Shown here piece after piece: positions 36,205 to 47,793 of a stretch of 64,000 nt of DNA. The position numbers and the translations under genes were made by a program. The notes beneath the pieces are model-generated. The model was not told the DNA's origin, did not search any database, and was given only the letters and a program-made list of their open reading frames with translations. This stretch comes from Agrostemma githago. Lineage: Eukaryota; Streptophyta; Magnoliopsida; Caryophyllales; Caryophyllaceae. The first letter of the stretch is position 1. Each line of letters opens with the position of its first letter. Location of the stretch: assembly GCA_958450325.1 (NCBI GenBank), contig OY288243.1:42573378-42637377 (forward strand), read 5' to 3'.

Positions 36205-36352
36205 CTTCCCGACCGGGAAGGGTGTGTCATCCCGACCGGGACACACCCGTCCCGATCGGGATGAGGGTGCCAAAAGTCGAGTCTACTGGAGTGCCATCCC
36301 GCCCGGGAAGGGAGCTTCCCGATCGGGACGGGTGTGTCATCCCGACCGGGAT
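36205..36352 (+). repeat. CCCGACCGGG/CCCGATCGGG array outside an LTR
   Basis: Six dyads (CTTCCCGACCGGGAAG, ATCCCGACCGGGA, GTCCCGATCGGGAT, ATCCCGCCCGGGAA, TTCCCGATCGGGAC, ATCCCGACCGGGAT) lie at the start of the 3' non-coding region. The weaker group at 31930-32008 occupies the equivalent place. Confidence 0.75.
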
Positions 36353-37212
36353 GATCCCCTACTTCTTTTTGGTGCCTCTTCTTCGACATTCAAGCCCACC
36401 CAACCATTGTATACCCCCACCCAACCTCCCTACCTTCCTTGCTCATATCATACCACCCACATACTTCATTTTCATATCCTCACTTCATCTTCTATCTACT
36501 TTAGACCGGTATACACACCAATTTCCATCCCCTCACACCATTATAAACCCACTACCTTAGCCATGTGGTTTTCTTAAGCTTGAAGAAGGATGACAATAAC
36601 GACAACAAGCAAGTGCCTATATTGATCATTGAGTCGATGGAGAGAGTGAGTTGTTAACCGGTCGGTATGGCAACTATCCTTTCTTTTCCGTTTTTGTTGT
36701 TGCTTGTTTTCCTTTGTTTATTCCCTTCCCATTGAGTCATGGTACCTTAGTGGCCTTCGAGGCCTTGGTAGTGGTTGCTCCCGACTCTCGATGATGTGAC
36801 TACGTCGAGAGTCATTTTCAAAATCCAAATTTTACAAGTTTTTCACTCTTTCTTTTCGAGGATTTAGTCGGATTTAGGCGGAATCCGGGCTAGGTGACTT
36901 GATTACACCTAGTCCTCCCCTCGCATTTCCCTTTAATTCCTTCTTTTTATTTCTTCCCCCATCCATACCTTTTTCTCGTCTCGGCCCATTGTGACTTGAC
37001 TACACCCCGGCCTGACACCTTCTACCCTTTCTTCACCTTTATTTTTGATTTTTAGCTTTATTTTCGTAGTTTCTCTTCTTTTCTTTTGTCTCTCCGCACA
37101 CTACGATCGAGCATGAGGACATGGCTCGGTTTAAGTGTGGGGGGAGCGATATTCTAGCATAGTTAGCTTTATTTTTGTAGTTTTTCGAAAAATCTTAAAA
37201 AACCATAAAAAT

Positions 37213-38504
37213 TTGAAAAATTTTCACAAAAATCAAAAAGATTTTCCTTTTGTGTGTTTTCCTTTTGTGTCTTTATGTCGTGTATTTGTTGTATTGTGTG
37301 TGTTTTGCCTCCTCTTTCCTTATAGGTTGCTTAAATCACCGCTAGCTTTGGAGAGCTTTCAAGACTACCGGTAACATCTTATCCCTTTTTCTTCTTTATC
37401 TCTCGTGGAGTTTGGAGGAGATTGTGATGTTGTGTGCTCGGGTGGAGCTTTGAAAAGTTTGTGGGTGATTTGGTGATTTGTTTGGAAGCTAGGGGTGGTG
37501 TTTGTGTTGTTCATGTGTTCGTTTTGTTTTGTTGCTTTTGCTTCTTTTTCTTTCGTTCATTTTCATCATGTCTTTGATTTTTTGTTGTGCTATGTTGTGT
37601 GTCATGTGTGTAAACCGTTTCCGAAAACCCGGTTTAGAGGCTAGTGTGTGAGTGTGTACTTTCCCTTCCTAGTAGTGTAAATCGAGTCCTGGACTTTAAT
37701 CTAGTAGAATGACCCTAAATCAATGATTTCGTTGGTCCTTTACCTTGAGTCCACCTAGCTTACTAGGGATTTACTACGGGATTTGCACTTTTGACCATTA
37801 TGACCACCCACGGTGTGAAAAGGCCTTGGTTACCGAGTCTCGTCCCCTAGGTGACCGTGTTCGGAATTATTCGATTAGTCCAAGTTCTCCCCTTTTTGTG
37901 GGTTTGAAGGGAAATCGCGACCCCCGACTTACCTATTCACCTACCTCCTACACATATCCACACAATAAAATTGCAAATTGTTGAAGTCATCTTTCTTGTT
38001 ACACAATGAAATGCCAAAAAGCCAAATCAAGCCAAAAGGGCAAAGAAAAGAAAATGAAAGAAAGAAAAGAAAGAAGAAAAAGAAAAGGCACAAAATCCAA
38101 AAAGAAAATAGAAAAGAAGAAAAAGAAATGGCATGGCAAAACAAAACAAAAATGCAAAAGAAAAGAGAAAATGCCAAAAGAAAATCGTCTCACAAAAAGA
38201 TCTTAACCCCACAAAAATAAGCCTTTTTCCGACTTTTGCCGTGAAGAGCCTACCAAAGGACCGAGTCCCGAGGAAGGATGATAGCGGCATTAGTCGGTCT
38301 TCCCTCATTTTGCATGTTTTCCACCTTTTTACTTGGACTAGTTAGGCGGTTTTGGACACGGGACGACCCTCTTGGCTCATGCTAAAGGGGGCGGGGTCTC
38401 ACTTACCTACAGTGTCGACTAACACCATGGATCATCACTTCCCACTCCGCCGATCGTCCCGTAGTACGTTTTTAGAAAGTTAGGAGGACCTAGGTAAGTG
38501 CACA
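37213..38504 (+). repeat. Tandem duplication, copy 1 (~1.3 kb)
   Basis: Copy 1 begins at AAATCAAAAAGATTTTCC and ends near AGGAGGACCTAGGTAAG. The same order recurs at 38558-39857, offset by about 1345-1353 bases. The copies differ by scattered substitutions and small indels, so the duplication is not recent. Confidence 0.88.
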
Positions 38505-38557
38505 AAACACAAAACAAAACACAACAAAACACAAAGCAACACCCCCGTTTGTATGTG

Positions 38558-39857
38558 TTGAAATTTTTTCACAGAAATCAAAAAGATTTTCCTTTTGTGT
38601 GTTTTCCTTTTATGTCGATGTATTGTGCATTTGTTGCGTTGCGCGTGCTTTGCTTCCCTTTTTCCTTATAGGTTACAAGAATCACCGATAGCTTTGGAGA
38701 GCCTTCAAGACTTCCGGTAACATCTTATCCATTTTTCCCTCTTTGTCTCTTGTGGAGTTCGGAGGAGATTGTGATGTTGTGTGCTCGGGAGGAGCTTTGT
38801 AAAGTTTGGTTGATTTGATGGCTTGTTTGGAAGCTAGGGGTGGTGTTTGTGTTATGTATGTGTTCGTTTTGTGTTGTTCTTGTTTTGTTGCTTTTGTTTC
38901 TTTTTCTTTCGTTTTCGTTGAGTCTTTGTTTTGTGTTTTGTTGTGTGTCTTGTGTGCAAATGGTTTTCGAAAACCCGGTTTAGAGGCTAGTGTGCGAGTG
39001 TTTACTTTCCCTTCCTGGTGGTATAAATCGAGTCTTGGACTTTAGTCTAGTAGAATGACCCTAAATCAATGATTTCGTTTGTTTCTTACCTTGAGTCCAC
39101 CTAGCTTACTAGGGATTTACTACGGGATTTGCATTTTGACCATTATGACCACCCACGGTGTGAAAAGGCCTTGGTTGCCAAGTCCCGTCTCTCAGGTGAC
39201 CGTGTTCGGAATTGTTTGATTAGTCCAAGTTCTCCAGTTTTTGTGGGTTTGAAGGGAAGGCGCCGTCCCGACTCACCCATTACCCTACCTCCCACACATA
39301 TCCACACAATAAGTTGCAATTTGTTGAATTCTCCCTTCCTTGTCATACAAAGAAATGCCAAAAAGCCAAATCAAGCCAAAAGGGCAAAGAAAAGAAAATG
39401 AAAGAAAATGAAAGAAAGAAAAGAATGAAGAAAAAGAAAAGGCACAAAAGCCAAAAAGAAAATAGAAAAGAAGAAAAAGAATGGCATGGCAAAACAAGGC
39501 AAAAATGCAAAAGAAAAGAGAAAATGCCAAAAGAAAACCCGATTTACAAAAATAACCCCTACCTCTCAAAATAAGCCTTTTTCCGACTTTTGCCGTGAAG
39601 AGCCTACCAAAGGACCGAGTCCCTAGGAAGGATGATAGCGGTAATGGTCGGTCTTCCCTCATTTTGTATATTTCCACTTTTTACTTGGACTAGTTAGGCG
39701 GTTTCGGACATAGGACGACCCTCTTGGCTCATTGTTAAAGGGGGCGGGGTCTCACTTACCTACAGTGTCGACTAACACCGTGGATCATCACTTCCCACTC
39801 CGCCGATCGTCCCGTAGTACGTTTTTAGAGAGTTAGGAGGACCTAGGTAAGTTACCA
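38558..39857 (+). repeat. Tandem duplication, copy 2 (~1.3 kb)
   Basis: Second copy of the unit at 37213-38504, separated by about 50 bases of CA-rich sequence. The related regions at 23521-26034 and 30646-32305 carry single copies. Confidence 0.88.
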
Positions 39858-40226
39858 AATTTTTTATTGCTTTATCGTCATACTATTAGGGTTTTGTCCA
39901 TTTTGGTTTGTATTGCTAGCTCGGGAACGTTGTCACTTGCCTTGAGTCCTAAAGCGGCACTTCTTTCACCGCTTGTTTGAGGGAAGCGGTATTTGTTTCT
40001 TTTTGGGTGCAACCTTTTGTGTGTTTGTTTGTATGTTTGTTTGTCTATATATTGTGTTTTGTGTCCGGTTGCATCCACAGTTTTGTCGCAAGACCCCACT
40101 TGCCTTGCGGAGTGCACTTTTCCTCTAAGTGCACTCGCGTGAGTTGAAAGGGCGTAGGGTGCGCTAATACCCACTCGGCTAGTTTAGTAGTTAGTATGTG
40201 CTTACTCGAGGGCGAGTAAGGGTTAA

Positions 40227-40238
40227 GTGTGGGGGAGT
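40227..40238 (+). promoter_or_regulatory. Polypurine tract before LTR B
   Basis: GTGTGGGGGAGT directly precedes the LTR start TGATAAGTGCG, which marks LTR B as a 3' LTR in plus orientation. Confidence 0.85.
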
Positions 40239-40495
40239 TGATAAGTGCGTTTTGTAGTGTTTATTTCTTGTATTTAGTCTCGTTTTCTCTGCTGAAATCG
40301 CTCCTTAGGGCGGTTTTAGGGATGACTTATGCTTCTTCTAGATTATTTCAGGTTCCTAGGGGTCATCTCGAAGAAAGGGAACGATTTAACTCGTTTCCGA
40401 CACGTATGGAACCCAAGAGGAGAAGCAACGATGATTCGGCGACTCCCCGAGCACCGAGCATCGACAAGGAGTCGAGGAAGAGCTAAACAAGACTC

Positions 40496-40750
40496 ATCCC
40501 GATCGGGAATTCGTGAACCCGATCGGGAATGAAGTGCAAGAATAGCTGCTCACTGTCAAGCATTCCCGACCGGGATCGCATATTCCCGATCGGGAAAGAG
40601 GAAGAATCCCGATCGGGATAAGGCCCTCCCGATCGGGAAAGGTGGAGCAAGGGAGGCGCTCACTGTGAAGCCGTCCCGATCGGGATCGCATATTCCCGAT
40701 CGGGACCATCATTTCTTCCCGATCGGGATTTCCCATTCCCGATCGGGAAT
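40496..40750 (+). promoter_or_regulatory. TTCCCGATCGGGAA array, 10 copies, upstream of the LTR B TATA box
   Basis: Ten dyads, nine with the core CCCGATCGGG and one CCCGACCGGG, lie in 255 bases. The last ends about 52 bases before TATAAATA (40803-40810). This is the best preserved array of the window and shows the U3 position clearly. Confidence 0.88.
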
Positions 40751-40802
40751 GACCCATTCTCTGTTCCGCCTCCTTCTTTTATTCCTCTCACTTACGGAAC
40801 CC

Positions 40803-40810
40803 TATAAATA
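40803..40810 (+). promoter_or_regulatory. TATA box of LTR B
   Basis: TATAAATA in the context CCCTATAAATACTTCC, directly downstream of the palindrome array. Confidence 0.7.
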
Positions 40811-41938
40811 CTTCCCTCTTGTATTGTTTATGTGTCTTACATTAACCTAGACTATCTTAAGCCTCTCTACATCATATAAACCCTAGATTAAATTCTCCTC
40901 TCATTAGTTTAATCTTCCTTTAATCATTAGTTAATCTTAGTTAATTAGAGTTGTAATTAGTTCTTGTATTAAGAAGGCACTTGAAGATCTTTCCAAGCTT
41001 GACAACCTTGGGGTTATTTTGGGTTTCTTATTTATACAAGATTGCATCTTTTTCTTCATATTGTTTTGGTATAACTTTCTTTACTCTTGTTCTTTGTTAT
41101 TATTTCAAGTTTGAATCTTTACTTAGTATTCCTTGTTATTGTTCATATTGTTCTTGATAATGGATGTTTGGATTGTGATGTGGTTTTCTCTTATTGTTGT
41201 TAGTTTATCTTTGATTATGAGTGAGTAGATTACTTGTGGGTTAGTAGGGGGATTAAGGGTAGGATATGGGTGATTAGGGTTTGATTAGGGGTAAAGGGTG
41301 AATCTTTGTTGTTAGTCACATACTTGGCACACCATGTGTTTGTTGAATTGCTTGTTTGAGTTGTAGTGGTCATGCTTCTCATGCTAGTCTTCCTCTACTC
41401 ATTGTTTGTCTTGTTTGTGGTCATGTTGAGGATAGTGTTGAGAATAGTCTAAGTTGCGAGAGCCCAGACTTACCTTGACTAGAGTCTAAGTAGCGAGAGC
41501 CCGGACTCACCTCGGCATCGGTTTAAGTTGCGAGAGCCCGGACCAATTCTAGGAATTAGGAAACACCTACACCCTTGACCACCCAAGTCACCCTACTATT
41601 CTTATAAACCCGACCTAACCCACTTCCTTCCGTATTTGATTTCAACTTCTTGTTTAGTTATCATTTATTCTAGTTTATTTGTTATTTCGATCACTAGCAT
41701 TGTTTAGCATTGTTTTAGCCTAGTTCATCATTAGTCTACTTCCTCCTTCTCCTCTCACCATAATTCACTAATTAGTAGCTCTTTGTGTTTGTTTGGTGAT
41801 TTAGTCTCGTTTTAGGCCGCCCTAGTCTAAACCTAGCGACACCGTCTCCGTGGACACGACCCGACTTACCCTAACTACCGTTAGGTGCTAGTTGGTTTAT
41901 TTATTTGGCGGTGGGATCCACGACAAATCCTACCATCA

Positions 41939-42072
41939 ATTTCTCGCAACTTAGACCGACCTAGGGGTCGTCCTCACCGTGCTCTCGCTACTTAGTGAGG
42001 GAACCGAACCCACAAGCAAAATATTACCCACAAGAGAAAAGCAAGAAAAACAAGTTCTCCAAACAGGTTAAT
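41939..42072 (-). mobile_element. C-type LTR scrap plus filler at a rearrangement joint
   Basis: Bases 41942-42054 match the interior of the C LTRs (from CTCGCAACTTAGACCGACC on). A filler follows that includes TTCTCCAAACAGGTT (42055-42069), identical over 15 bases to 57242-57256 in repeat F. The right LTR of C then starts at 42073 with TAATGG instead of TGATGG. Confidence 0.65.
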
Positions 42073-43717
42073 TAATGGTGGGGATTTGTCGCTGGATCCC
42101 CACCAATCAAATAATTAACCGGCTATTCCCACGGTAGATAGGGAAAGTCGGGTCGAATCCACGGGGACGGTAATGTATAGCCTAGACTAAGGTCGCCCAA
42201 ATACGAGACTAAGTCAACGAGCTAAGCTAAACTAGAGAATGATAGAAGGGGAGAAAGCTAGACTAAGACTAAGGTGCCGGAGAAACAAACAACGAAACGG
42301 GCTAGGATTAGGTCGGGGGCAAAGGGGTAACGGAATGGTCAAGGAAGAACTAGAGTGGAGGAGGTAGTAGGGTAATCTAGGTGTAGTCCGGGCTCTCGCA
42401 ACTTAGACTCACCTAGAGGTTCCACCTAAAACCCATTTTGGCGACACACAAGACAAACGGGGTTACTAGCGTGTTATTGTGGCCTAGATCGCATCCGGGA
42501 TCTCGCAACTCAGACCAACCTAGGGGTCGTCCTCACCGGGCTCTCGCTACTTAGTGAGGGAACCGAACCCACAAGCAAACTATTACCCACAAGAGAAAAG
42601 CAAGAAAAACAAGCATATGCACATACTAGTCATTCAAGCATTTCAACAAACATGTGATATGCATCAAACCAAGAGGAAACCCAAATCTTCCACCAACATC
42701 TCCAACAATCCCTTAATCACCCAATTAACACCCTAATCACCCTACTAACCCTAGCAAGAACACTACTCTAACATAATCAACTTAAAACTAACAAGAACAA
42801 GATGAATCAACATAAACATCAAAACATACATAAACAAACTAGTGAAAAAGATGAACTAAGAACAATAAAATGAACAAAGATTAAAACTTGGATGAATAAA
42901 CAAGATAAAGAGTAAAAGGAAGAAAGGATTATACCATACTAGTGAAGAGGAAAGATTGAAACTTGCATTAATGAAGAAAACCCAAAACAAACCACCAAGG
43001 TTGTCAATCTTGGATGGATCTTGAAGAATTCCCTTAATACAAGAACTAATTAACTAAGATTAATAACTAATTACCGACTAATCTACTCTAATCTAAACTA
43101 ATCTAACCTAAAATAGTCTAGGGTTTAGTGGGAAGTGAAGAACATAAGCTTAACATAACAAGGGAAGAGTATATATAGGGTTACAAGTGGGGGGAATAAA
43201 AGAAGGAGGCGGAACAGAGACTGGGTCATTCCCGATCGGGAATGGGAAATCCCGATCGGGAAGAAATGATGGTCCCGATCGGGACGGCTTCACAGTGAGC
43301 GCCTCCCTTGCTCCACCTTTCCCGATCGGGAGGGCCTTATCCCGATCGGGATACTTCCTCTTTCCCGATCGGGAATATGCGATCCCGGTCGGGAATGCTT
43401 GACAGTAAGCAGCTATTCTTGCACTTCATTCCCGATGGGGTTCACGAATTCCCGATCGGGATGAGTCTTGTTTAGCTCTTCCTCGACTCCTTGTCGATGC
43501 TCGGTGCTCGGGGAGTCGCCGAATCATCGTTGCTTCTCCTCTTGGGTTCCATACGTGTCGGAAACGAGTTGAATCGTTCCGTTTCTTCGAGATGACCCCT
43601 AGGAACCTGAAATAATCTAGAAGAAGCATAAGTCGTCCCTAACCGCCCTAAGGAGCGATTTCAGCAGAGAAAACGAGACTAAATACAAGAAATAAACACT
43701 ACAAAACGCACTTATCA
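42073..43717 (-). mobile_element. Right LTR of element C
   Basis: Nearly identical to 28982-30645. It ends CGCACTTATCA at 43717, followed by the TSD ACTAC. The minus TATA box is at 43170-43177. A 21-bp segment between two palindromes is missing relative to the left LTR. Confidence 0.92.
43228..43462 (-). promoter_or_regulatory. TTCCCGATCGGGAA array, 9 copies, in the element C right LTR
   Basis: Same order as 30134-30388, but one dyad with its spacer is missing after the third copy, consistent with recombination between neighbouring palindromes. The seventh-position motif here is the perfect CCCGATCGGG, where the left LTR has CCCGATTGGG. Confidence 0.85.
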
Positions 43718-43943
43718 ACTACACACTTGGAACAAACGTGAGAACACCTAGGGGTTTTTGGGCACTAGGCAAGGACAATAAACGAGCACAACGGGAGACA
43801 AAGAGAGGAGAAAGCTATAAAAACAAAGAAAAAGGCTACAAAATATGCACAAGGGATAGAAGAAGAACACAAAACGGTAACTAAGTCTAGCTAATAAGCA
43901 AACTAAGTCTAAACATGCACCGTTCCCGGCAACGACGCCGAGT
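43718..43943 (-). other. Leader of element A with degenerate tRNA-Asp PBS
   Basis: Sequence between the 5' LTR of A and its gag, cut from gag by element C. It matches the gag 2 leader at 35503-35708. The PBS region (about 43923-43941) reads TCGGCGTCGTTGCCGGGAA, a mutated Asp-type site. Confidence 0.8.
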
Positions 43944-44835
43944 TGATGGTAGGACTTGCCGTGGGTCCTACCGATAAAATAGAGTCCAACTAGACCTAAC
44001 ACGTAGCTAGGGTAAGTCGGGTCGAGTCCACGGGGACGGTAAGAGGTGTCTAGACTAGGATCAACTTACAAACAAGACTAGGTCACCAACACAACACAAA
44101 GGGGGACAAACTAACAAGAATTGATTAACTATGATGATTGGAGGAGATGAAACTAGACTAACAATGAACTAGGTATAACATGAACTAATTGAAGCAACTA
44201 AAGCTAAAACAATCAACTAACTAGATGAGAAATTGCTAACAAGAAGGAGGAATCAAATTGGGAAAAGGTAGGGTTAGTTTGGGTTCGTAAGTGTAGTAGG
44301 ATAGTTAGGAAAATGAGGGTGTAAGGTTCACCTACTTACTAAGGTCGGTCCGCGCTCTTGCGTCAAAGACAAAACACGAATACTCATGCAAGATGCTACC
44401 TAATACACAAAGATTCAACCACAAATCAACCACACAATGAGAATAGGAAGACTAGCAAGAGAAGGATGGCCAATTCTACTCAAACAAGCAATTCAACAAA
44501 CACATAGTGTGCTCCACATGTGACTAGTAACAAAGAATCCACCTTTACCCCCAATCGAACCCTAATCATCCATAATCCACACTTAATCCCCCTACTAACC
44601 CCACAAGAGTCTACTCAACCATGTTTAAACTAACATCGACATAAACAAGAAAAATCAACACAAACATCCAAACATTCATTATGAACTAGCAAGAACAATG
44701 AACAATACGTAAAGATTAAAACTTGAAAAACAATGAAGGATTAAGAGAAAAGAGAATAAGAAGATTATACCAACTAACAAGAGGATAAAAAGATGAGAAC
44801 TTGTATTATAAGAACACCCAAAAATCTCCACCAAA

Positions 44836-45070
44836 CACTACTACAAAATTAGTCATAGACATGACCCAATAGACACAGGTTAAAAGAAAAACCCACATCT
44901 ATTTTTAATAGACATAGGTTATTTAAAAAACCTATGTATATAAAAGAGAATATACGTAGGTCAAAATTAAAACCCATGCCTATAAATTATAGACATAGGT
45001 CAAAATAAAACCTATGTCTACAATATATGAACAGATGTAGGTCATACGTAAAACCCATGTATATATTTAA
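44836..45070. repeat. Left subterminal repeats of the outer CACTA
   Basis: ATAGACATAGGT and its reverse, plus degenerate copies (TATACGTAGGT, ACAGATGTAGGT), occur about ten times. In CACTA elements such repeats bind the TNPA-type protein. The right end (53480-53797) has denser and better preserved copies. Confidence 0.85.
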
Positions 45071-47793
45071 ATAAGATTAATAAAATAGGGCCCCATATCT
45101 ATTACTCTAGACTAATAAACCATAGAATTAGGTCCCTCCAAATTTCTTACTAATAAACTAGTGTCTCGAGAATTACTCTATGTATTTTTAATAAACTAAT
45201 AGGATGAAATCTACTGTAGGATGAAACCGGTATTATCAACCACTCCACAAAAACCCCCCAATTTCTATCTGTCTTCCTCATTGAACTCGATCATTGTCTC
45301 GATCTGCATCTAATGGTAATTCTCTGCAATTCGTACTTCATCAATTCGGATTGATTTGAATTGAATGGTTTTGATTTGAATTGAATTGATTTGATTTAGT
45401 GATTTGATCTGTTAATTGTGTTTGTGTTCATCAATGGTGATCTGATAGTCTCAATCACCAAAACCAATCAGCAGTCCAGATCCTCAATCGCTGTACCCAA
45501 CTCTAGCTTTCTTCCTCCTTGCTTTCGGTCTCCTCCTCACTGCTTCTTTCTTCATGTATGATTGATTTCTTCCCTTTTACTTTTTTTTCGTTTTTATCGA
45601 TTAATTTTATTTTCAATCGTGTTGAGCGCTCCTAATCACTCTCACGCTCCTCATCTAACAATGGCAACATCACTCTCAAGAAACTCCAACACGCTCCTCA
45701 TCCAACTGATCTCCATCTTCATCCTCCATCAGTTTGTCTATTATATTGATTCTTGTCAAATGTCTGTTGATATCTTCTACTGTAGTATTGCTTCAATTTG
45801 ATGAACAAATCTCAGATTTTGTGCTGCTTCGAATTTTCAGGTAAATGAATTCTCTAATTTCATCAATTAACTTGTTTCATTAACATAAATGATTAAGTAT
45901 CTTCTCAAGTAGTATAATAATTCTGGTTAAATGTTTTGTAGAGAGTATTGATCCAAGTAGTTTTGTTCTAACAATTAGATAAACAATGTCAGATTTTGAT
46001 CTTCGAATTAAACTTTCAGAATTCGTGAATCCTCTGATTCTGTCCCCTTATTTTGACGATTGATGAGAAAAATGTGAACACGAACGTGGATGATCTATAA
46101 CATGCTCCTTCTCTCCAACACCCTAAGGACTTCTGTCTCAAGGGCGGTAATTGATTGAGGTATTTTGATTTGCGTTTGAGTCATTGAGTGTCTCCCTCTC
46201 GTTTCTTATTCAAACAAAAGGATTCTCCGTCCCTAATTCCTCTCCTCCTAAGGTAAGTCATCCATTTTCTGTCTCTAAGGTAAATAAAATAAATCCTCTA
46301 GGGGGAAATTGTTATCCAAAGAATAAATATCTCCCCCATTCCCCCTTTCTTTCCTTCAATTCCGAGTAAATGAGTCAAAGAGTGGACAAACTAAAACTAA
46401 GGTAGTGGTTTAGACAATCATTAGCAGTTGGAAGCAAGTACTTCAGAGTTTACTTACTAGTTTAGCACCATAACAACAACAAGAACAACAATTCAATACT
46501 AAAAAGAACTGACATTTTAGGATCGGCAAGTCGACGAGCTCGCTTATGGGGAGGAGAATAAGAAGAGCTGCAAAAATTAAAATCTAAAAAAAACAATAAG
46601 AAACGGAAATAGGGAAGCAAATGGATATGAAAGAAGAAAGACGAAGAAGAATACTGGGTGATGTTAGAATCTGTCTCCTCCTTCCCCTGAAAAATCTATC
46701 TTCGTCTTTTGCCTTCCCTTGAATATTATTAAGATTAAAAATCGAGCGAAGAATTAAATTAATGCAAAAAATAAATAAGAAGAAGAAGACGAAGACGAAT
46801 ATCGCACGTTAATGTGTACGGGTCGAGTCGATCTAAAAACCCGAGATTATTATCATTCAGGTTGAATAGCAAAAATTGAGTTGATTCGGACGTGGTGGAG
46901 GAGAAGAAGAAGGTTAATGGGATTAGTGTGGGTGAAGCACCGTACTTGGGATTGAAGAAAAGCTAAGTGATTAACGATGAAGAGGAAGAGGATTCTGTTC
47001 AATCTTGCACAGAATCACAAGTCACTGTTTCATGCCGACTGGTCAACCTATCTGGTTTCCTTCTCCGCTATCACTTTTAACTTATTTTTTGAATGCGACG
47101 TTTAGGTTTTGATTATGTAAAGTAGATTATATGGTACAGATTGTGATATTATGAATCCGATTATGGAGTATATATCTTGATTGACGTATAATATATTTTG
47201 AGGACGACGATGATGACGATGATTGTTCTTGTCATTTTCTTGGTATGATACGTGAAAATGAAAGATTTTCCGGTGAGAGATGAATACACTTCATCTTCCT
47301 CCATTTGATGGCTTTCATTTTCACACTCTTCCTCCCTTTCTCTACTCATTTTGTGTATAATACCTCTTCATTCCAATTCAAATTAATGTGTCTTTCTTTT
47401 ATTTATTTATTTATTTGTAAATAAAATCATTGTATAGTAAGCGTAATTAGTAGAATTGAATAATATTATCTTAGATTTAGAAAAATTAGTGATATGAATA
47501 TGCTGTTGGATTCCCTATGTACATGAAACTTCCTATATCAATTATTTAATTCATAAATTCTGCAGCAAATATTGATGTGAGTTTCTAGATTTGATTCATT
47601 CATTCATTGAGTAGAAACGTCAATTCATTCAGATCATATCATATGATATTTAAATTCGGTTACTTCCTAAATGCCAAATTTTGATTTCGTATCCATTTCT
47701 TTGGCAGGTTGTGATCAAATCGAAAGCCTAAGATCAAGAAAAGTCGCACCTACAGGAAAAAGACAAGATTAAACGAAGCTTCTTTCAAAAAAA
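45071..47793. other. Outer CACTA interior, no confident gene
   Basis: Transcript-like sequence with pyrimidine-rich tracts and possible splice sites, but no domain I can recognise. The ORFs at 45562-45801, 46184-46369 and 47161-47349 (minus) have no clear family. Some of it may be captured introns or UTR; TTTGGCAG before GTTGTG near 47708 looks like the acceptor of a captured 5' UTR intron. Confidence 0.4.

Larger units (their letters stand above)
35849..40226 (+). mobile_element. Plus-strand 3' half of an Athila-like element
   Basis: Read on the plus strand this is the end of a gag-protease downstream region followed by the long non-coding 3' region, PPT and LTR B. It is thus in opposite orientation to gag 2. 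Its head-to-head joint with the LTR scrap is at about 35849. The Lys-rich and Phe-rich frames around 38000-38200 and 39340-39570 are low-complexity translations. Confidence 0.7.
40239..41938 (+). mobile_element. LTR B, 3' LTR in plus orientation (1700 bp)
   Basis: It starts TGATAAGTGCG and ends CCTACCATCA. Its U3 is very close to the element C LTRs (reverse), while its downstream half is closer to the LTR of element A. The TATA box TATAAATA is at 40803-40810. The right flank is a scrap of C-type LTR rather than a TSD that can be verified. Confidence 0.88.
28982..43717 (-). mobile_element. Element C: LTR-flanked insertion in the leader of element A
   Basis: LTRs at 28982-30645 and 42073-43717 are nearly identical. 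The pair is flanked by the perfect TSD ACTAC (28977-28981 and 43718-43722), which is element A leader sequence, so this is one insertion. The interior is rearranged: minus-strand 3' region and gag-protease (30646-35502), leader, PBS and an LTR scrap, then a plus-strand half-element ending in LTR B, a scrap of C-type LTR and a 20-bp filler before the right LTR. The right LTR has no PBS next to it and the left LTR no PPT. Deletions and an inversion therefore followed insertion. Confidence 0.88.

Noticed and set aside
35859..36389. 176-codon minus ORF covering the palindrome array
   Set aside because: It opposes the element's transcription sense, and its sequence is translated palindromes and UTR. 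No family.
37978..39677. Lys-rich and Phe-rich ORFs around 38000-38300 and 39300-39680
   Set aside because: Low-complexity A- or G-rich sequence in the retroelement 3' region, present in tandem copies and open on both strands, with no domain.
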